The notes beneath the pieces are model-generated. The model made no database searches. It worked only from the letters and a program-made list of their open reading frames with translations, and was not told the origin of the DNA. This document shows, in pieces, positions 8,326 through 17,636 of a DNA stretch of 61,015 bases; the stretch's first letter is position 1; each line of letters opens with the position of its first letter. This DNA comes from Alphaproteobacteria bacterium (lineage in GTDB: Bacteria; Pseudomonadota; Alphaproteobacteria; SHVZ01). The stretch spans positions 1 to 61,015 of the forward strand of contig VGEN01000006.1 of NCBI GenBank assembly GCA_016869285.1. Reading direction: 5' to 3'. A program made the position numbers and the translations under genes.

Positions 8326-10388
8326 CGGCGAGGGCACCTGAGAAGAGCGCGGTAGACGCGTTCGAGCTGGCGCGCGCGAGCGCGCCCGTCCATTAGCGGA
8401 GAGGACTTGAGGCGGGTGCGAAGCTCGTTCCGTTGCCGGTCGAGCGCGGCCGTATCCGCGACCAGGGCCGAGGCGATCTCCATGTAGCGGTCCTCGTTGC
8501 CGGCAATCAGCCAGTCGAGGCGGAGCGCGCCGAGCATCGATGTTGTCCACAGGCCGACCATCCGCTCACCCTGCAGCGTCACCACCGGCACGCCCATCCA
8601 CAGCGCCTCGAAGGTGGTCGTCGAGCCGTTGAACGGGAAAGGATCGAGGGCCACGTCGATGTCCGCATAGTGCGCGAGATGGCTTTCGAGAGGCTCAATC
8701 GCGGCGCGAAGCTCGATCCGGCCCGGATCGATGCCGTGCGCGGCGAAGGTGCTACGCACGCGCGCGGACAGCGCGTGCGAGGCGAAGAGGTTCTTGCTCT
8801 TGAGCAGGAGCCGCGAGCCGGGTACTCGCCCAAGCAACCTTGCCCAAAGCGTCAGCGTCGGCCCGGACAGCTTGGCTGGAGCGTTCAGGCTGCCGAAGGT
8901 CGGCGGTCGGCCCGGACTGCGCCGGACCGGTAGCTCGGGAAGCGGGCCGTGAACGACGAAGGACGGTAGCCGGATCACGCGCTCGACGAAGCGCTCTCGG
9001 CTCGGACGCGGCACCAGCACACGGTCGGCGACGAGATAGTCCATCTCGCCGATGCCGGAGGTCGCCGTATCGTGCAGGCTGATCTGGACCGGCGCGGCGC
9101 GGTGAGCAGCGACGCCCGGCCGGTTGCGATCGTAGCGTCCGGCCGTGACGACCAGCACGTCGACGCCGTCGGCACATATCAGCGCTGCGACTTCGGCATC
9201 ATCGAGCGCGCTCACATCACGCACCAAGTCAGCATGGGCGAGGAAGCGCTGGGTGATCGCATCGACGCGATGACCCTGGAGATAGAGCGCGACGCGCAGG
9301 CGCGAGCGGTCATGCGCGGCGATCACCGGCTCAAGCGCGCGCCCGACCGGGTGATCGCGCAGGTCCGAAGAAAGGTAGCCGACGGCGATCGGGCGGTCCT
9401 CGCCGATCGGGGGTGTGGGCGCCGCCGCGACGATCTTCGGCCGAACCGCGCGCCCGAAGGCGAGGTGATGGGCGAAGCGCTCACCCTCGTCGTTGCCCGG
9501 CAGATAGAGCAGCGTCGCCAGCAGGTTCCGGTGCAGGTCGGCTTTGCCCGGCTCGACCGCGAGCGCGCGGCGATGAGCGGCGAAGGCGGCTTCGACCAGG
9601 CTTTGGTCCTTGAGGACCAAGCCGAGATTGTTGAGGGCGGCTCCATGCGCGGGCGAGAGCGCCAGCACATGGCGGAAGGCACGCGCTGCATCGTCCGTCA
9701 GGCCCCGGAGCGCCAGGCAGCCGGCAAGGTTGTAACGGTAGTCGGGGCGATCGGGCGCGAGCGCCAGCCCGCGCCGCGCCATGCCCTCTGCCGACAGCTT
9801 GAGTGTCTCGAGCTCGGCGGCGGCAAGCGCATTGACGAGCTCGGGCATCGACGGCGCGAGCGCGAGACCGCGCCGAAGCAGCTGCGTTGCCGGCCCCGCA
9901 TGACCGCCGGCAAGCAGCGCGCGTGAGAGATTGAAGAATGCGGCGGGATCGGTCGGAGCAAGGCCGAGCGCCAGCGCGCGCCGCACCGAAGCTGCCGCAT
10001 GGCGAGGCGGTAAGGCCAACCGTTCCAGCAGCGCGGAGAGCGCCGCCAGGGCTTGCGCCGCATCCGGCGCCGTCGCGACGACGCCGCGGAGCGTCTTCGC
10101 CGCCTCGGCGAAGCGACCGAGTCCGTCCAGCGCGCCGGCGAGCGCGAGCCCGACCCGCCAATTCCCGGGGTCGGCGCGCGCGGCCGCGCTCAGATGAGGG
10201 AGCGCATCGGCTGCTCTGCCCGCCTGCAGGAGCGCCGCGCCGAGGAGATAGCTCGCCTGCGGATGCGCGGGCGCAGCAGCGAGAATGGCAGCGAAGACCT
10301 GCGTCGCGGCGTCGAACCGACCCGCTTCCAGATGGTCGATGCCGAGGCCGAAGGCGGCCTCGATCGTCATCGCCGCAGGCTGCGTCAT
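8322..10388 (-). CDS. TPR-GT41 glycosyltransferase (bacterial O-GlcNAc transferase/SPINDLY-like)
   Basis: 688 aa. The N-terminal half (about 1-290) is tandem TPR repeats. The C-terminal half is a GT41 domain with RLLLKSKNLF, the IDVALDPFPFNGSTTTFEALW core, GVPVVTLQGE, and a closing Leu-Arg-rich helix ending in a YRALL segment. Family members transfer a sugar, often GlcNAc, to Ser/Thr of proteins. Start ATG 10388 overlaps the stop of the upstream GT2-like gene (ATGA), so the two are coupled. Acceptor unknown; bacterial relatives often modify flagellin or surface proteins. Confidence 0.9.
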   Translation of the reverse strand: MTQPAAMTIEAAFGLGIDHLEAGRFDAATQVFAAILAAAPAHPQASYLLGAALLQAGRAADALPHLSAAARADPGNWRVGLALAGALDGLGRFAEAAKTLRGVVATAPDAAQALAALSALLERLALPPRHAAASVRRALALGLAPTDPAAFFNLSRALLAGGHAGPATQLLRRGLALAPSMPELVNALAAAELETLKLSAEGMARRGLALAPDRPDYRYNLAGCLALRGLTDDAARAFRHVLALSPAHGAALNNLGLVLKDQSLVEAAFAAHRRALAVEPGKADLHRNLLATLLYLPGNDEGERFAHHLAFGRAVRPKIVAAAPTPPIGEDRPIAVGYLSSDLRDHPVGRALEPVIAAHDRSRLRVALYLQGHRVDAITQRFLAHADLVRDVSALDDAEVAALICADGVDVLVVTAGRYDRNRPGVAAHRAAPVQISLHDTATSGIGEMDYLVADRVLVPRPSRERFVERVIRLPSFVVHGPLPELPVRRSPGRPPTFGSLNAPAKLSGPTLTLWARLLGRVPGSRLLLKSKNLFASHALSARVRSTFAAHGIDPGRIELRAAIEPLESHLAHYADIDVALDPFPFNGSTTTFEALWMGVPVVTLQGERMVGLWTTSMLGALRLDWLIAGNEDRYMEIASALVADTAALDRQRNELRTRLKSSPLMDGRARARQLERVYRALLRCPRR

Positions 10389-11116
10389 GAGAAATGGCCT
10401 GAGCGACCGGCAAACCACCGCGGGTCGTCGAGGTCGGAGATGTCATGTGTTGCGATGACGCCGTTGAAGGAAGCCGGTCGGCCGTCGCCGAGGCGCTGAT
10501 GCCACCGCCCGATGAGCGCCGCGAAGTCTGCTTCGGCGCCGTGGCGCTTGTAGGGCGACAGACGAGCCTCGTCCTCCGGCCGAGCCTTGTAGATGCCCGA
10601 TCTGGGCAGCATGGCGACGCGTCCGCCGGCTTCCCAAACGCGCAGCGACAGATCGACGTCACCGAAATTTGCGCGAAAGGCGGTGTCGATATAGCCGCCG
10701 GAAAGCGCGAGGCTTCGGCGGCTCATCACCGGGAAGAAGGCGTAGTAGCGATCATACGCCGTGTTGAACCACGGGTGATTGACCCAATGAAGGCCGCCGC
10801 AGAAAGGCAGCACCTCCTTCTCGGCACGCTCGACCGCTTCGGCGAGACCGTCGAGCCAGCCGAAGGCGGGCGCGAAATCGTCGATCATCGGCAGGACGAT
10901 GTCGCCGCTGGCGGCCGCAAGCGCGCGCGCATAGGCGGCGGAGTCGCCTTCCGGCGTCTCTTCAGGGATGTGGCGAATGCGGTCGCCGGCCACCGGAAAC
11001 GGCGAGACGACGATCAGCTCATAGTCGTGGCGGCCGCTGCACATCAGGACCTGCCGGATGGCGTTGTCCGCATAGTCCGGGCGCAGCGTCGGCATCAGGA
11101 TCGAAAGGCGTGGCAT
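10385..11116 (-). CDS. GT2-like (GT-A fold) glycosyltransferase
   Basis: 243 aa, with an N-terminal LSILMPTLRPDY strand-loop, a DIVLPMIDDFAP segment at the DxD position of GT-A enzymes and an ANFGDVDLSLRVWEAGG acceptor-side motif common in GT2 proteins. No membrane segment. It is the first gene of a two-gene operon with the GT41 protein, suggesting a joint glycosylation job. Donor and acceptor are not deducible. Confidence 0.8.
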   Translation of the reverse strand: MPRLSILMPTLRPDYADNAIRQVLMCSGRHDYELIVVSPFPVAGDRIRHIPEETPEGDSAAYARALAAASGDIVLPMIDDFAPAFGWLDGLAEAVERAEKEVLPFCGGLHWVNHPWFNTAYDRYYAFFPVMSRRSLALSGGYIDTAFRANFGDVDLSLRVWEAGGRVAMLPRSGIYKARPEDEARLSPYKRHGAEADFAALIGRWHQRLGDGRPASFNGVIATHDISDLDDPRWFAGRSGHFS

Positions 11117-11159
11117 GGGCGGGGCACACTATAGATCGTGCCCCGCCCGTGCCAGAACG

Positions 11160-11657
11160 TCAGTTGCCGTCGAGACCGCGGAAGCGACGGCGGAGCGCGA
11201 AGGCGTCCGAGGTGACGCGGGCTTCCAGGCGCGCGGCTCGCTCCTCGAGCTGGCGGAGCCGGGCGCGCACGTCCTCGACCTTGGCCTGGGGTACGGCATC
11301 GGGGAGGCTCGGCACCCGCTGCTGCACCCAGCCGAACACCGTCTCGCGCTCCATGATCAGCCAGAGCGCGCCATAGACAGCGAAGAACAAGGGCGGGTTC
11401 ATCACCAGGAGCGCGATCGACGGGCCGCGGACCGCCCAGGTGCTCCAGCCGAGCCAACGGGCGAGGCCGGCAATGACGCCGAAGGCGATGCCGCGCTCGG
11501 GATAGCGCCGGAAGGGGCCCCGCTCGCGCCTGCGGTGGCAGTCGCGCTCGCGGCGGTCCTCGTTACGGTCGTCGACCTCGACCGATACCCTGACGTCGAA
11601 ATCGCCCTTTCGCGCCTCGCGTTCCCAGCGGCGGCGCTCGCGTTTCCACCTGCTCAT
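11160..11657 (-). CDS. pspC: Phage shock protein C-like membrane protein
   Basis: 165 aa. A highly basic/acidic N-terminal tail precedes a PspC domain (GIAFGVIAGLARWLGW, then SIALLVMNPPLFFAVYGALW), and a coiled-coil C-terminus with Glu/Arg repeats follows. In the Psp system PspC with PspB senses inner-membrane stress and frees PspF from PspA. Start ATG 11657 overlaps the pspB stop (ATGA). The long charged N-terminal tail is longer than in enterobacterial PspC. Confidence 0.85.
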   Translation of the reverse strand: MSRWKRERRRWEREARKGDFDVRVSVEVDDRNEDRRERDCHRRRERGPFRRYPERGIAFGVIAGLARWLGWSTWAVRGPSIALLVMNPPLFFAVYGALWLIMERETVFGWVQQRVPSLPDAVPQAKVEDVRARLRQLEERAARLEARVTSDAFALRRRFRGLDGN

Positions 11658-11887
11658 GCCTTTTCCCTCCACGCCGGATCCTCGGTATCGAGCACGCGTT
11701 CGAGCGTGGCGATACGGTCTTCGAGCCGGCGGGCGACGGATTCGATCTCGCTCAAGGCGGCGTCGTCGACGCAGCCGCTGCGCTTCTGCTGGCGCCACAC
11801 CGTCACGTAGTGCAGCACCAGCCAGAGCGGCAGGACGAAGCCGACGAGGACGATCGCCGGCACGATGAAGAGCATGGACGTGAACAC
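11654..11887 (-). CDS. pspB: Phage shock protein B-like membrane protein
   Basis: 77 aa, the normal PspB size: one N-terminal membrane helix (LFIVPAIVLVGFVLPLWLVL) followed by a short coiled-coil with LEDRIATLERVLD. It partners PspC in the inner membrane. The start is GTG 11887 or ATG 11875; neither has a strong ribosome site. It lies 19 bases downstream of pspA and overlaps pspC, consistent with a pspABC operon. Confidence 0.9.
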   Translation of the reverse strand: MFTSMLFIVPAIVLVGFVLPLWLVLHYVTVWRQQKRSGCVDDAALSEIESVARRLEDRIATLERVLDTEDPAWREKA

Positions 11888-11906
11888 AGGGACATGTCCT
11901 ATCTCA

Positions 11907-12572
11907 TCAGGAGCCGGATTTCACCTTGCGACGGAGCGCTTCGAGCTCCGCCTCGACGCTGCCCTCGCTTTCGAGCTCGGCGAATTGCTGCTTGAGCGAC
12001 GGGGCGCGGCCCTTGTCGAGCACCTCCGCCTCGCCTTCGAGCTCGTCGATGCGGCGATGCATGCGGTCGTAGCGGGCGAGCGCCTCGTCGACGCGCGCGT
12101 CATGCAGGACCTTGCGCGCCTTGATCGAGTGGCCGGCGGCTTCTGCCCGCATCTCCAGCGACTTCCGCTTCGCCTTGGCTTCGTCGAGCTTCGACTGCAG
12201 GCGGCGAATGTCCTCCTCGTAACGGCCGAGCACCTCGTCGACCTGGACCAGATCGGTCTCGAGCGAACGGACGATCTCGCTCGACCGCCGCTTCTCGAGC
12301 AGCGCGCCGCGGGCGAGGTCTTCCTTGCCCTTGGCGACGGCGAGCTCGGCCTTGCGGTCCCAGTCCTCGAGATTGAAGCGCGCCTCGGCCAGGCGCCGCT
12401 CCAGCTCCTTCCGGTCGGCGATGGCCTTGACCGCGGCCGACCGCACCTCGACCAGCGTGTCTTCCATCTCCTGGATCATCAGCCTCGCCATCTTCTCCGG
12501 GTCTTCGGCCCGGTCGAGGAGCGCCGTCAAGTTGGCGTTCACGATGTCGGTCAGGCGCGAGAAAATGCTCAT
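11907..12572 (-). CDS. pspA: Phage shock protein A (PspA/IM30 family)
   Basis: 221 aa, the canonical PspA length. It begins MSIFSRLTDIVNANLTALLD, an amphipathic membrane-binding helix, followed by EDPEKMARLMIQEMED and long coiled-coil helices to the end. PspA binds and inhibits PspF in unstressed cells and coats damaged inner membrane under stress. A sigma-54 promoter lies 54-69 bases upstream of the start, and the activator gene pspF is divergent, as in the E. coli Psp regulon. Confidence 0.97.
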   Translation of the reverse strand: MSIFSRLTDIVNANLTALLDRAEDPEKMARLMIQEMEDTLVEVRSAAVKAIADRKELERRLAEARFNLEDWDRKAELAVAKGKEDLARGALLEKRRSSEIVRSLETDLVQVDEVLGRYEEDIRRLQSKLDEAKAKRKSLEMRAEAAGHSIKARKVLHDARVDEALARYDRMHRRIDELEGEAEVLDKGRAPSLKQQFAELESEGSVEAELEALRRKVKSGS

Positions 12573-12625
12573 GGTCTCTTCAAGCTCCGAGTTCTGTCCG
12601 GCCGGCGCGGCCGCGGGCCTTTATT

Positions 12626-12641
12626 GGCAACGGGCATGCCA
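12626..12641 (-). promoter_or_regulatory. Sigma-54 promoter of the psp operon
   Basis: On the minus strand the sequence reads TGGCATG-CCCG-TTGC, against the sigma-54 consensus TGGCACG-N4-TTGC(A/T). The -24 GG and -12 GC are intact with exact spacing. The predicted start falls near 12615, about 43 bases before the pspA ATG. The adjacent divergent gene is a sigma-54 activator. Confidence 0.88.
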
Positions 12642-12680
12642 GCCGAGAAACCGCAGAAAACCGCCATTCTTGCTCTCGCG

Positions 12681-12701
12681 ATATAGCGAAAATCGCTATA
12701 T
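12681..12701. promoter_or_regulatory. Perfect palindrome between pspA and pspF, probable PspF binding site
   Basis: ATATAGCGA (12681-12689), spacer AAA, TCGCTATAT (12693-12701): a perfect 9-bp inverted repeat. It is centred about 75 bases upstream of the predicted pspA transcription start and 21 bases before the pspF ATG. That is where an enhancer for pspA that also autoregulates pspF would sit. The assignment to PspF is inference. Confidence 0.65.
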
Positions 12702-12711
12702 ACTGGCGATA

Positions 12712-13725
12712 ATGACAGATCGAAGCGGCGAAATTCGAGATGTGCCGACACCGCTCGGCGAGAGCGCGACCTTCATGGACGTGCTCGACCGGGTATCCCG
12801 CCTTGCCCGGCTCGATCGGCCTTGCCTGGTCGTCGGCGAGCGGGGAACCGGCAAGGAGCTTGTCGCCGCCCGTCTCCACTATCTCTCCCGCCGCTGGGAC
12901 CGTCCCTTCGTCACCGTCAACTGCGCCGCGCTGTCGGAAGACCTGCTCGACTCCGAGCTGTTCGGCCACGAGGCCGGCGCCTTCACCGGCGCGCGCGAGC
13001 GTCGCATCGGGCGTTTCGAGCGCGCCGATGGCGGCACGTTGCTGCTGGACGAGATCGCGACCGCCTCGAGCCGCGTGCAGGAGAAGATCTTGCGCGTCGT
13101 CGAGTACGGAGAGATCGAGCGTGTCGGCGGCGGCCGCACGCTGCGCGTCGATGTCCGCGTCGTCGGCGCCACCAACGTCGATCTGCCGGCAGAGGTCGAG
13201 GCGGGGCGCTTCCGCGCCGACCTGCTCGACCGTCTCGCCTTCGAGGTCGTGACGCTGCCGCCGCTGCGGGCGCGGAAAGACGACATCCTCGTGCTGGCGC
13301 AGCACTTCGCGGTGGCGATGGCGCGCGAGCTCGGCAGGCCGCTCTTCGCCGGCTTCACGCCGGATGCGGAGGCCGAGCTGGTTGGGCATGCCTGGCCCGG
13401 CAATGTGCGCGAGCTCAAGAATACGGTTGAACGCGCCGTCGCGCGCAGCGGCGCCGACGAGCCGGTGGCGGAGATCGCGCTCGACCCCTTCGACAGCCCG
13501 CACCGGCTGGCACCGACGGCGGCGAAGAGGGCGCCCGCGTCGGAACGGCCGGCGGCGAAGCTCAAGGACAAGGTCGCAGGCTATGAGCGCCGCCTCGTCG
13601 CCGAGGCTCTGGCTGCATCAGGCGGCAATGGTGCCGCCGCAGCGCGCGCGTTGGGTCTGGGTTACCACCGCTTCCGCCGGCTTCTCGCCAAGCACGGAAT
13701 CGGTCAGGCGGCGCGCGCCTCGTAG
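12712..13725 (+). CDS. pspF: PspF, sigma-54-dependent activator of the psp operon
   Basis: 337 aa, consisting of an AAA+ domain and a C-terminal Fis-type HTH with no N-terminal receiver domain, as in PspF. Visible: Walker A GERGTGKE near residue 43, the GAFTGA loop that contacts sigma-54 (in GHEAGAFTGARERR), Walker B GGTLLLDEI, the GNVRELKN motif, and a terminal HTH (AAAARALGLGYHRFRRLL). ATG 12712 is chosen because the AAA+ domain begins directly after it; a longer frame upstream would run through the pspA promoter. It overlaps the convergent oxidoreductase gene by 22 bases. Confidence 0.95.
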   Translation: MTDRSGEIRDVPTPLGESATFMDVLDRVSRLARLDRPCLVVGERGTGKELVAARLHYLSRRWDRPFVTVNCAALSEDLLDSELFGHEAGAFTGARERRIGRFERADGGTLLLDEIATASSRVQEKILRVVEYGEIERVGGGRTLRVDVRVVGATNVDLPAEVEAGRFRADLLDRLAFEVVTLPPLRARKDDILVLAQHFAVAMARELGRPLFAGFTPDAEAELVGHAWPGNVRELKNTVERAVARSGADEPVAEIALDPFDSPHRLAPTAAKRAPASERPAAKLKDKVAGYERRLVAEALAASGGNGAAAARALGLGYHRFRRLLAKHGIGQAARAS

Positions 13726-14993
13726 CGCCTGCGGCGGAGCCAGTCGCCGGCCGCAAGCGACCAGTACACCATCTGCGCCGGAATCTTGCCGACCGGGCCG
13801 CCGGCGAAGGCGAGGCCGAAGGGCTCGAGCATGCGCCAGCGGTCGTCGCCATGCATGATCGCCGAGGCCACGAGCTCGCCGCCGACCGTGGTGGCGACGA
13901 GGCCATGGCCGCCGAAACAGGTATTGTGCCAGAGCCCGTCGTCGAGCTCGGCGATGCAGGGCATCTTGTGGCGCGCATAGCCCATCCAGCCGCCCCAGGC
14001 GACTTCCATGCGGACATCGGCAAGCTGCGGATAGACCTTCAGCATGTCGGCGCGGATGATCTCCTTCAGCCGTTCCGCATCCGGATGAAAGACCGAGATG
14101 CGCCCGCCCCAGAGGATGCGGGTATCGAGCAGAGGCCGGTAGTAGTCGTTGGCAAGCCGGACATCGGAGACGCCGGTCGAGACCCGGATCGTCTGCTTGA
14201 GCCGGTCACCGAGCGGCTCGGTGACGGCGACGTAGGTGGCGACCGGAATCGTCGCGGCCGAGACGCGGAAATCGAGGCCGCCTACATAACCGCCGCAGGC
14301 GAGCACGACATGGCGCGCGCGCACGCGCCCGTTGGGCGTGAAGACGAGACGATGGCCGAGGTCACGGCCAAGCCCCGTGGCCGGCGTTCCTTCGAAGATC
14401 CTGACCCGCTTTCCTTCGGCGAGGCGCGCGAGGCCGCGCGACAGGTCGAGCGGATGCACGCGAAACGCATCCGGATTGTAGGCGCCGTCGGCATAGCGAT
14501 CCGTTGCGAGCGCCTCCGCCATCCGCGCGCGCGGCCAGTGCTCGAGCCTAAGGCCATAGACCTGGTTCATATGCGCGACATAGGTCGCAAGGCCGTCGCC
14601 GTGCTCGGCCAGGTGGCACTTGAGCAGTCCTGCTTCGCGTCGGACCCCGGCCCCGTCGGCGCGGCGGCGCACCAGCGCGTGCGCATCGAGGCTGAGCCGG
14701 TACAGCGTGCGCGCGGCATCGGCGCCGAGCTTCCGCTCGATCCCGTCGAGGCCGAGCGAGTAGCCCGGCGAGACGAAGCCGCCATTGCGGCCCGAAGCAC
14801 CCCAGCCGACGCGGCGCGCTTCGATTAGGACGACGCTGCGTCCCTTCTCGGCGAGCGCGAGCGCCGTGGCGAGCCCGGCGAGGCCGCCGCCGATCACGCA
14901 GGTCTCCGCTTCGATCGCGCCGTCGAGCGCGGGTCGCCGCGTATCATCGGCGCGCGTGCGGCTGTAATAGCTGTCGATGTAGTCGGTGTTCAT
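13704..14993 (-). CDS. FAD-dependent oxidoreductase (DAO family, gamma-glutamylputrescine oxidase-like)
   Basis: 429 aa. The dinucleotide-binding motif CVIGGGLAGLATALALAE lies near residue 32, followed by GWGASGRNGGFV, a signature of the PuuB/OrdL branch of D-amino-acid-oxidase-like flavoproteins. A conserved C-terminal GGHGLVATTVGGELVA region binds FAD. It probably oxidises an amine or secondary amino acid with release of hydrogen peroxide. A monocistronic gene; no putrescine genes lie nearby, so the substrate is open. Confidence 0.85.
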   Translation of the reverse strand: MNTDYIDSYYSRTRADDTRRPALDGAIEAETCVIGGGLAGLATALALAEKGRSVVLIEARRVGWGASGRNGGFVSPGYSLGLDGIERKLGADAARTLYRLSLDAHALVRRRADGAGVRREAGLLKCHLAEHGDGLATYVAHMNQVYGLRLEHWPRARMAEALATDRYADGAYNPDAFRVHPLDLSRGLARLAEGKRVRIFEGTPATGLGRDLGHRLVFTPNGRVRARHVVLACGGYVGGLDFRVSAATIPVATYVAVTEPLGDRLKQTIRVSTGVSDVRLANDYYRPLLDTRILWGGRISVFHPDAERLKEIIRADMLKVYPQLADVRMEVAWGGWMGYARHKMPCIAELDDGLWHNTCFGGHGLVATTVGGELVASAIMHGDDRWRMLEPFGLAFAGGPVGKIPAQMVYWSLAAGDWLRRRRYEARAA

Positions 14994-15074
14994 GGCCGGG
15001 AGGGATAGCGAGGCGCTCGCGCGCGGGCAAGAGCGCCCTCGATGCGCCTCGCCTCGCGGGCCTGCCCTGACTCT

Positions 15075-16382
15075 CTACAGGATGAACTTGCTGAGATCGC
15101 CCTTCTTGGCGAGCGATCCGACCTTGTCCTGCACATAGGCGGCATCGACCGTCAGCATCGACCCTGCCTTGTCCGGCGCGGCGAAGCTGATCTCCTCGAG
15201 CAGCTTCTCCATGACCGTGTGCAGGCGGCGGGCGCCGATGTTCTCGACTGCGGTGTTGACCTCGACGGCAAGATCGGCGAGCGCGTCGATGGCGTCCTGG
15301 CCGAAATCCAGCGTCACGTTCTCGGTCGCGAGCAGGGCCTTGTACTGCTTGATCAGGCTCGCTTCCGGCTCCGTCAGGATGCGGCGGAAATCGTCGCGCG
15401 TCAGCGCCTTGAGCTCAACCCGGATCGGCAGCCGTCCCTGAAGCTCGGGCAGGAGATCCGACGGCTTCGCCAGATGAAAGGCGCCGGAGGCGATGAACAG
15501 GATGTGGTCGGTCTTCACCGGCCCGTACTTGGTCGAGACGGTCGTGCCTTCGATCAGCGGCAGGAGGTCGCGCTGCACGCCCTCGCGGCTGACATCCGCG
15601 CCATGCCGCTCGGAGCGCGCGCAAATCTTGTCGATCTCGTCGAGAAAGACGATGCCGTCCTGCTCAACCGCCTGGATCGCCGCACGCGTCACCTTCTCCT
15701 GGTCGAGCAGCTTGTCCGATTCCTCGGCCATCAGCACGGCGTGGCTCTCCGAGACCGTCATGCGCCGGCGCTTGCTGCGCTGGCCGAAGGCCTTCGACAG
15801 CATGTCGTTGAGGTTGATCATGCCGACCTGGCTGCCGCCCGGCATGTCGAACATGGGCATGCCGCCTGCGCCGGTCTCGGCCACCTCGACCTCGATCTCC
15901 TTCTGGTCGAGCTTGCCTTCGCGCAGCAGCTTGCGGAACTGCTGACGGGTGGCGTCGGAGGCATTGGAGCCGACCAGCGCGTCGATCACGCGCTCCTCGG
16001 CGGCGAGCTCGGCCTTGGCCGAGACCTCCTTGCGCATGCGCTCCTTGGTCATGCCGATCGCGATCTCGACCAGGTCGCGGGCGATCTGGTCGACATCGCG
16101 GCCGACATAGCCGACTTCGGTGAACTTGGTCGCCTCAACCTTGAGGAAGGGGGCTTGCGCGAGCTTGGCGAGGCGCCGGGCGATCTCAGTCTTGCCGACG
16201 CCGGTCGGGCCGATCATCAGGATGTTCTTCGGCAGCACCTCTTCCCGAAGCTCCGGTGCGAGCTGCTGGCGGCGCCAGCGATTGCGAAGCGCGATCGCCA
16301 CGGCGCGCTTGGCGTCGTGCTGGCCGACGATGAAACGGTCGAGCTCGGAGACGATCTCGCGGGGGCTGAAGGCGGCGTTCAC
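15075..16382 (-). CDS. hslU: ATP-dependent protease ATPase subunit HslU
   Basis: 435 aa. An AAA+ unfoldase that feeds proteins into HslV. Walker A GPTGVGKT at 58-65, [13 protein letters not shown] pore region near residue 86, Walker [12 protein letters not shown], the inserted I-domain between them, and the C-terminal GDLSKFIL tail that docks into HslV. Start GTG 16382 overlaps the hslV stop (GTGA). A much longer upstream frame is open only because it runs across hslV in another frame. Confidence 0.97.
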   Translation of the reverse strand: MNAAFSPREIVSELDRFIVGQHDAKRAVAIALRNRWRRQQLAPELREEVLPKNILMIGPTGVGKTEIARRLAKLAQAPFLKVEATKFTEVGYVGRDVDQIARDLVEIAIGMTKERMRKEVSAKAELAAEERVIDALVGSNASDATRQQFRKLLREGKLDQKEIEVEVAETGAGGMPMFDMPGGSQVGMINLNDMLSKAFGQRSKRRRMTVSESHAVLMAEESDKLLDQEKVTRAAIQAVEQDGIVFLDEIDKICARSERHGADVSREGVQRDLLPLIEGTTVSTKYGPVKTDHILFIASGAFHLAKPSDLLPELQGRLPIRVELKALTRDDFRRILTEPEASLIKQYKALLATENVTLDFGQDAIDALADLAVEVNTAVENIGARRLHTVMEKLLEEISFAAPDKAGSMLTVDAAYVQDKVGSLAKKGDLSKFIL

Positions 16383-16930
16383 AGGGTTTCCACGGTGACG
16401 TTGCGGTTGGTGTAGACGCAGATGTCCGCGGCGATGTCGAGCGCCTTGCGCGCAATCGTCTCGGCGTCCAGGCTTTCCATCTCGATGAGGGCGCGAGCAG
16501 CCGAAAGCGCGTAGGGTCCGCCCGAGCCGATACCGATGAGCCCGTGCTCGGGCTCCAGCACGTCGCCGGTGCCGGAGAGGATCAGCGAGACTTCCTTGTC
16601 GGCGACCGCCATCATCGCCTCGAGCCGCCTCAAGTAGCGGTCGGTGCGCCAGTCCTTGGCAAGCTCGACGGCAGCACGCAGCAGCTGGTCCGGATGCCGT
16701 TCGAGCTTCGCCTCCAAGCGCTCGAACAGCGTGAAGGCATCGGCGGTGGCGCCGGCGAAACCGGCGATCACCTTGCCGTCGGCGAGCCGGCGGACCTTGC
16801 GCGCGTTGGCCTTCACCACCATCGCGCCCATCGACACCTGGCCGTCGCCGGCGATGACGACCTTGCCGCCCTTGCGGACGGAGAGGATGGTGGTGCCGTG
16901 CCAAGCCGGCGTCTGGGCGGATTCGGTCAT
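16379..16930 (-). CDS. hslV: ATP-dependent protease proteolytic subunit HslV
   Basis: 183 aa. Threonine protease of the proteasome-beta fold. The nucleophile is Thr13 in [12 protein letters not shown], so a 12-residue propeptide must be removed; such short propeptides are normal in alphaproteobacterial HslV, unlike E. coli, where Thr follows Met1. GDGQVSMG and the [14 protein letters not shown] motif are intact. ATG 16930 is chosen because the alternative at 16963 would lie inside the promoter. Operon with hslU, divergent from hisB. Confidence 0.97.
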   Translation of the reverse strand: MTESAQTPAWHGTTILSVRKGGKVVIAGDGQVSMGAMVVKANARKVRRLADGKVIAGFAGATADAFTLFERLEAKLERHPDQLLRAAVELAKDWRTDRYLRRLEAMMAVADKEVSLILSGTGDVLEPEHGLIGIGSGGPYALSAARALIEMESLDAETIARKALDIAADICVYTNRNVTVETL

Positions 16931-16961
16931 GAAGACGCTCTGGGGGTTTCGGGAGAGGCCC

Positions 16962-16992
16962 ATAGATTGGCCTAAGACCGGGCCGGATCAAG
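16962..16992 (-). promoter_or_regulatory. Possible heat-shock (RpoH) promoter of hslVU
   Basis: On the minus strand, CTTGAT (16992-16987), 16 bases, then CCAATCTAT (16970-16962) resembles the RpoH pattern CTTGAA...CCCCATNT. hslVU is a classic heat-shock operon. The match is partial, so this is tentative. Confidence 0.4.
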
Positions 16993-17048
16993 GCCGGGGT
17001 TGGCCCCGCCGGAACCCGGTGATACAACCTCGCCGCCGGAGGGCCGAG

Positions 17049-17636
17049 ATGCGCAAGGCGACCGTCGAACGCAAGACCAAGGAGACGCAGATCCGTGCCA
17101 CCGTCGGGCTCGACGGCAGCGGCGTCTACAAGGTCGCAACCGGCATCGGCTTTCTCGACCATATGCTCGAGCAGCTCTCCCGCCACAGCCTGATCGACCT
17201 CGAGGTCGAGGCCAGGGGCGACCTCCATATCGATTTCCACCACACGACCGAGGACACCGGTATCGCCATCGGCCAGGCGATCTCCCAGGCGCTCGGCGAG
17301 CGCGCCGGCATCGTCCGCTACGGCTCAGCCATGATCCCGATGGACGAGACTTTGACGCGCGTCTCGCTGGATGCGTCCAACCGCCCCTACCTGATCTGGA
17401 AGGTCGATTTCAGCAAGCCGAAGCTCGGCGAGATGGACACCGAGCTGTTCAAGGAGTGGTTCCAGGCCTTCGCTCAGGCTGCGGGGCTCACGCTCCACAT
17501 CGAGACCCTCTACGGCGAGAACAACCATCATATTGTCGAGAGCTGCTACAAGGGCCTGGCCAGGGCGCTGCGCCAGGCGATCGAGATCGATCGGCGCCAG
17601 ACCGGCCGAATCCCCTCGACCAAAGGCACACTCTAG
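17049..17636 (+). CDS. hisB: Imidazoleglycerol-phosphate dehydratase
   Basis: 195 aa, the monofunctional HisB of alphaproteobacteria. Histidine biosynthesis: imidazoleglycerol phosphate to imidazoleacetol phosphate. The metal-binding motifs [23 protein letters not shown] and [17 protein letters not shown] are all present. First gene of the his operon; a 52-base gap with a strong hairpin separates it from hisH. Confidence 0.98.
   Translation: MRKATVERKTKETQIRATVGLDGSGVYKVATGIGFLDHMLEQLSRHSLIDLEVEARGDLHIDFHHTTEDTGIAIGQAISQALGERAGIVRYGSAMIPMDETLTRVSLDASNRPYLIWKVDFSKPKLGEMDTELFKEWFQAFAQAAGLTLHIETLYGENNHHIVESCYKGLARALRQAIEIDRRQTGRIPSTKGTL

Noticed and set aside
12325..12711. N-terminal extension of PspF (a 466-aa frame)
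   Set aside because: The extra 129 residues would cover the pspA gene start, the sigma-54 promoter and the palindrome, and do not resemble a receiver domain. ATG 12712 gives the correct PspF size.
15075..17243. A 722-aa HslU
   Set aside because: The upstream part of that frame runs across hslV and the hisB promoter out of frame; the GTG at 16382 gives the family length and a GTGA overlap.
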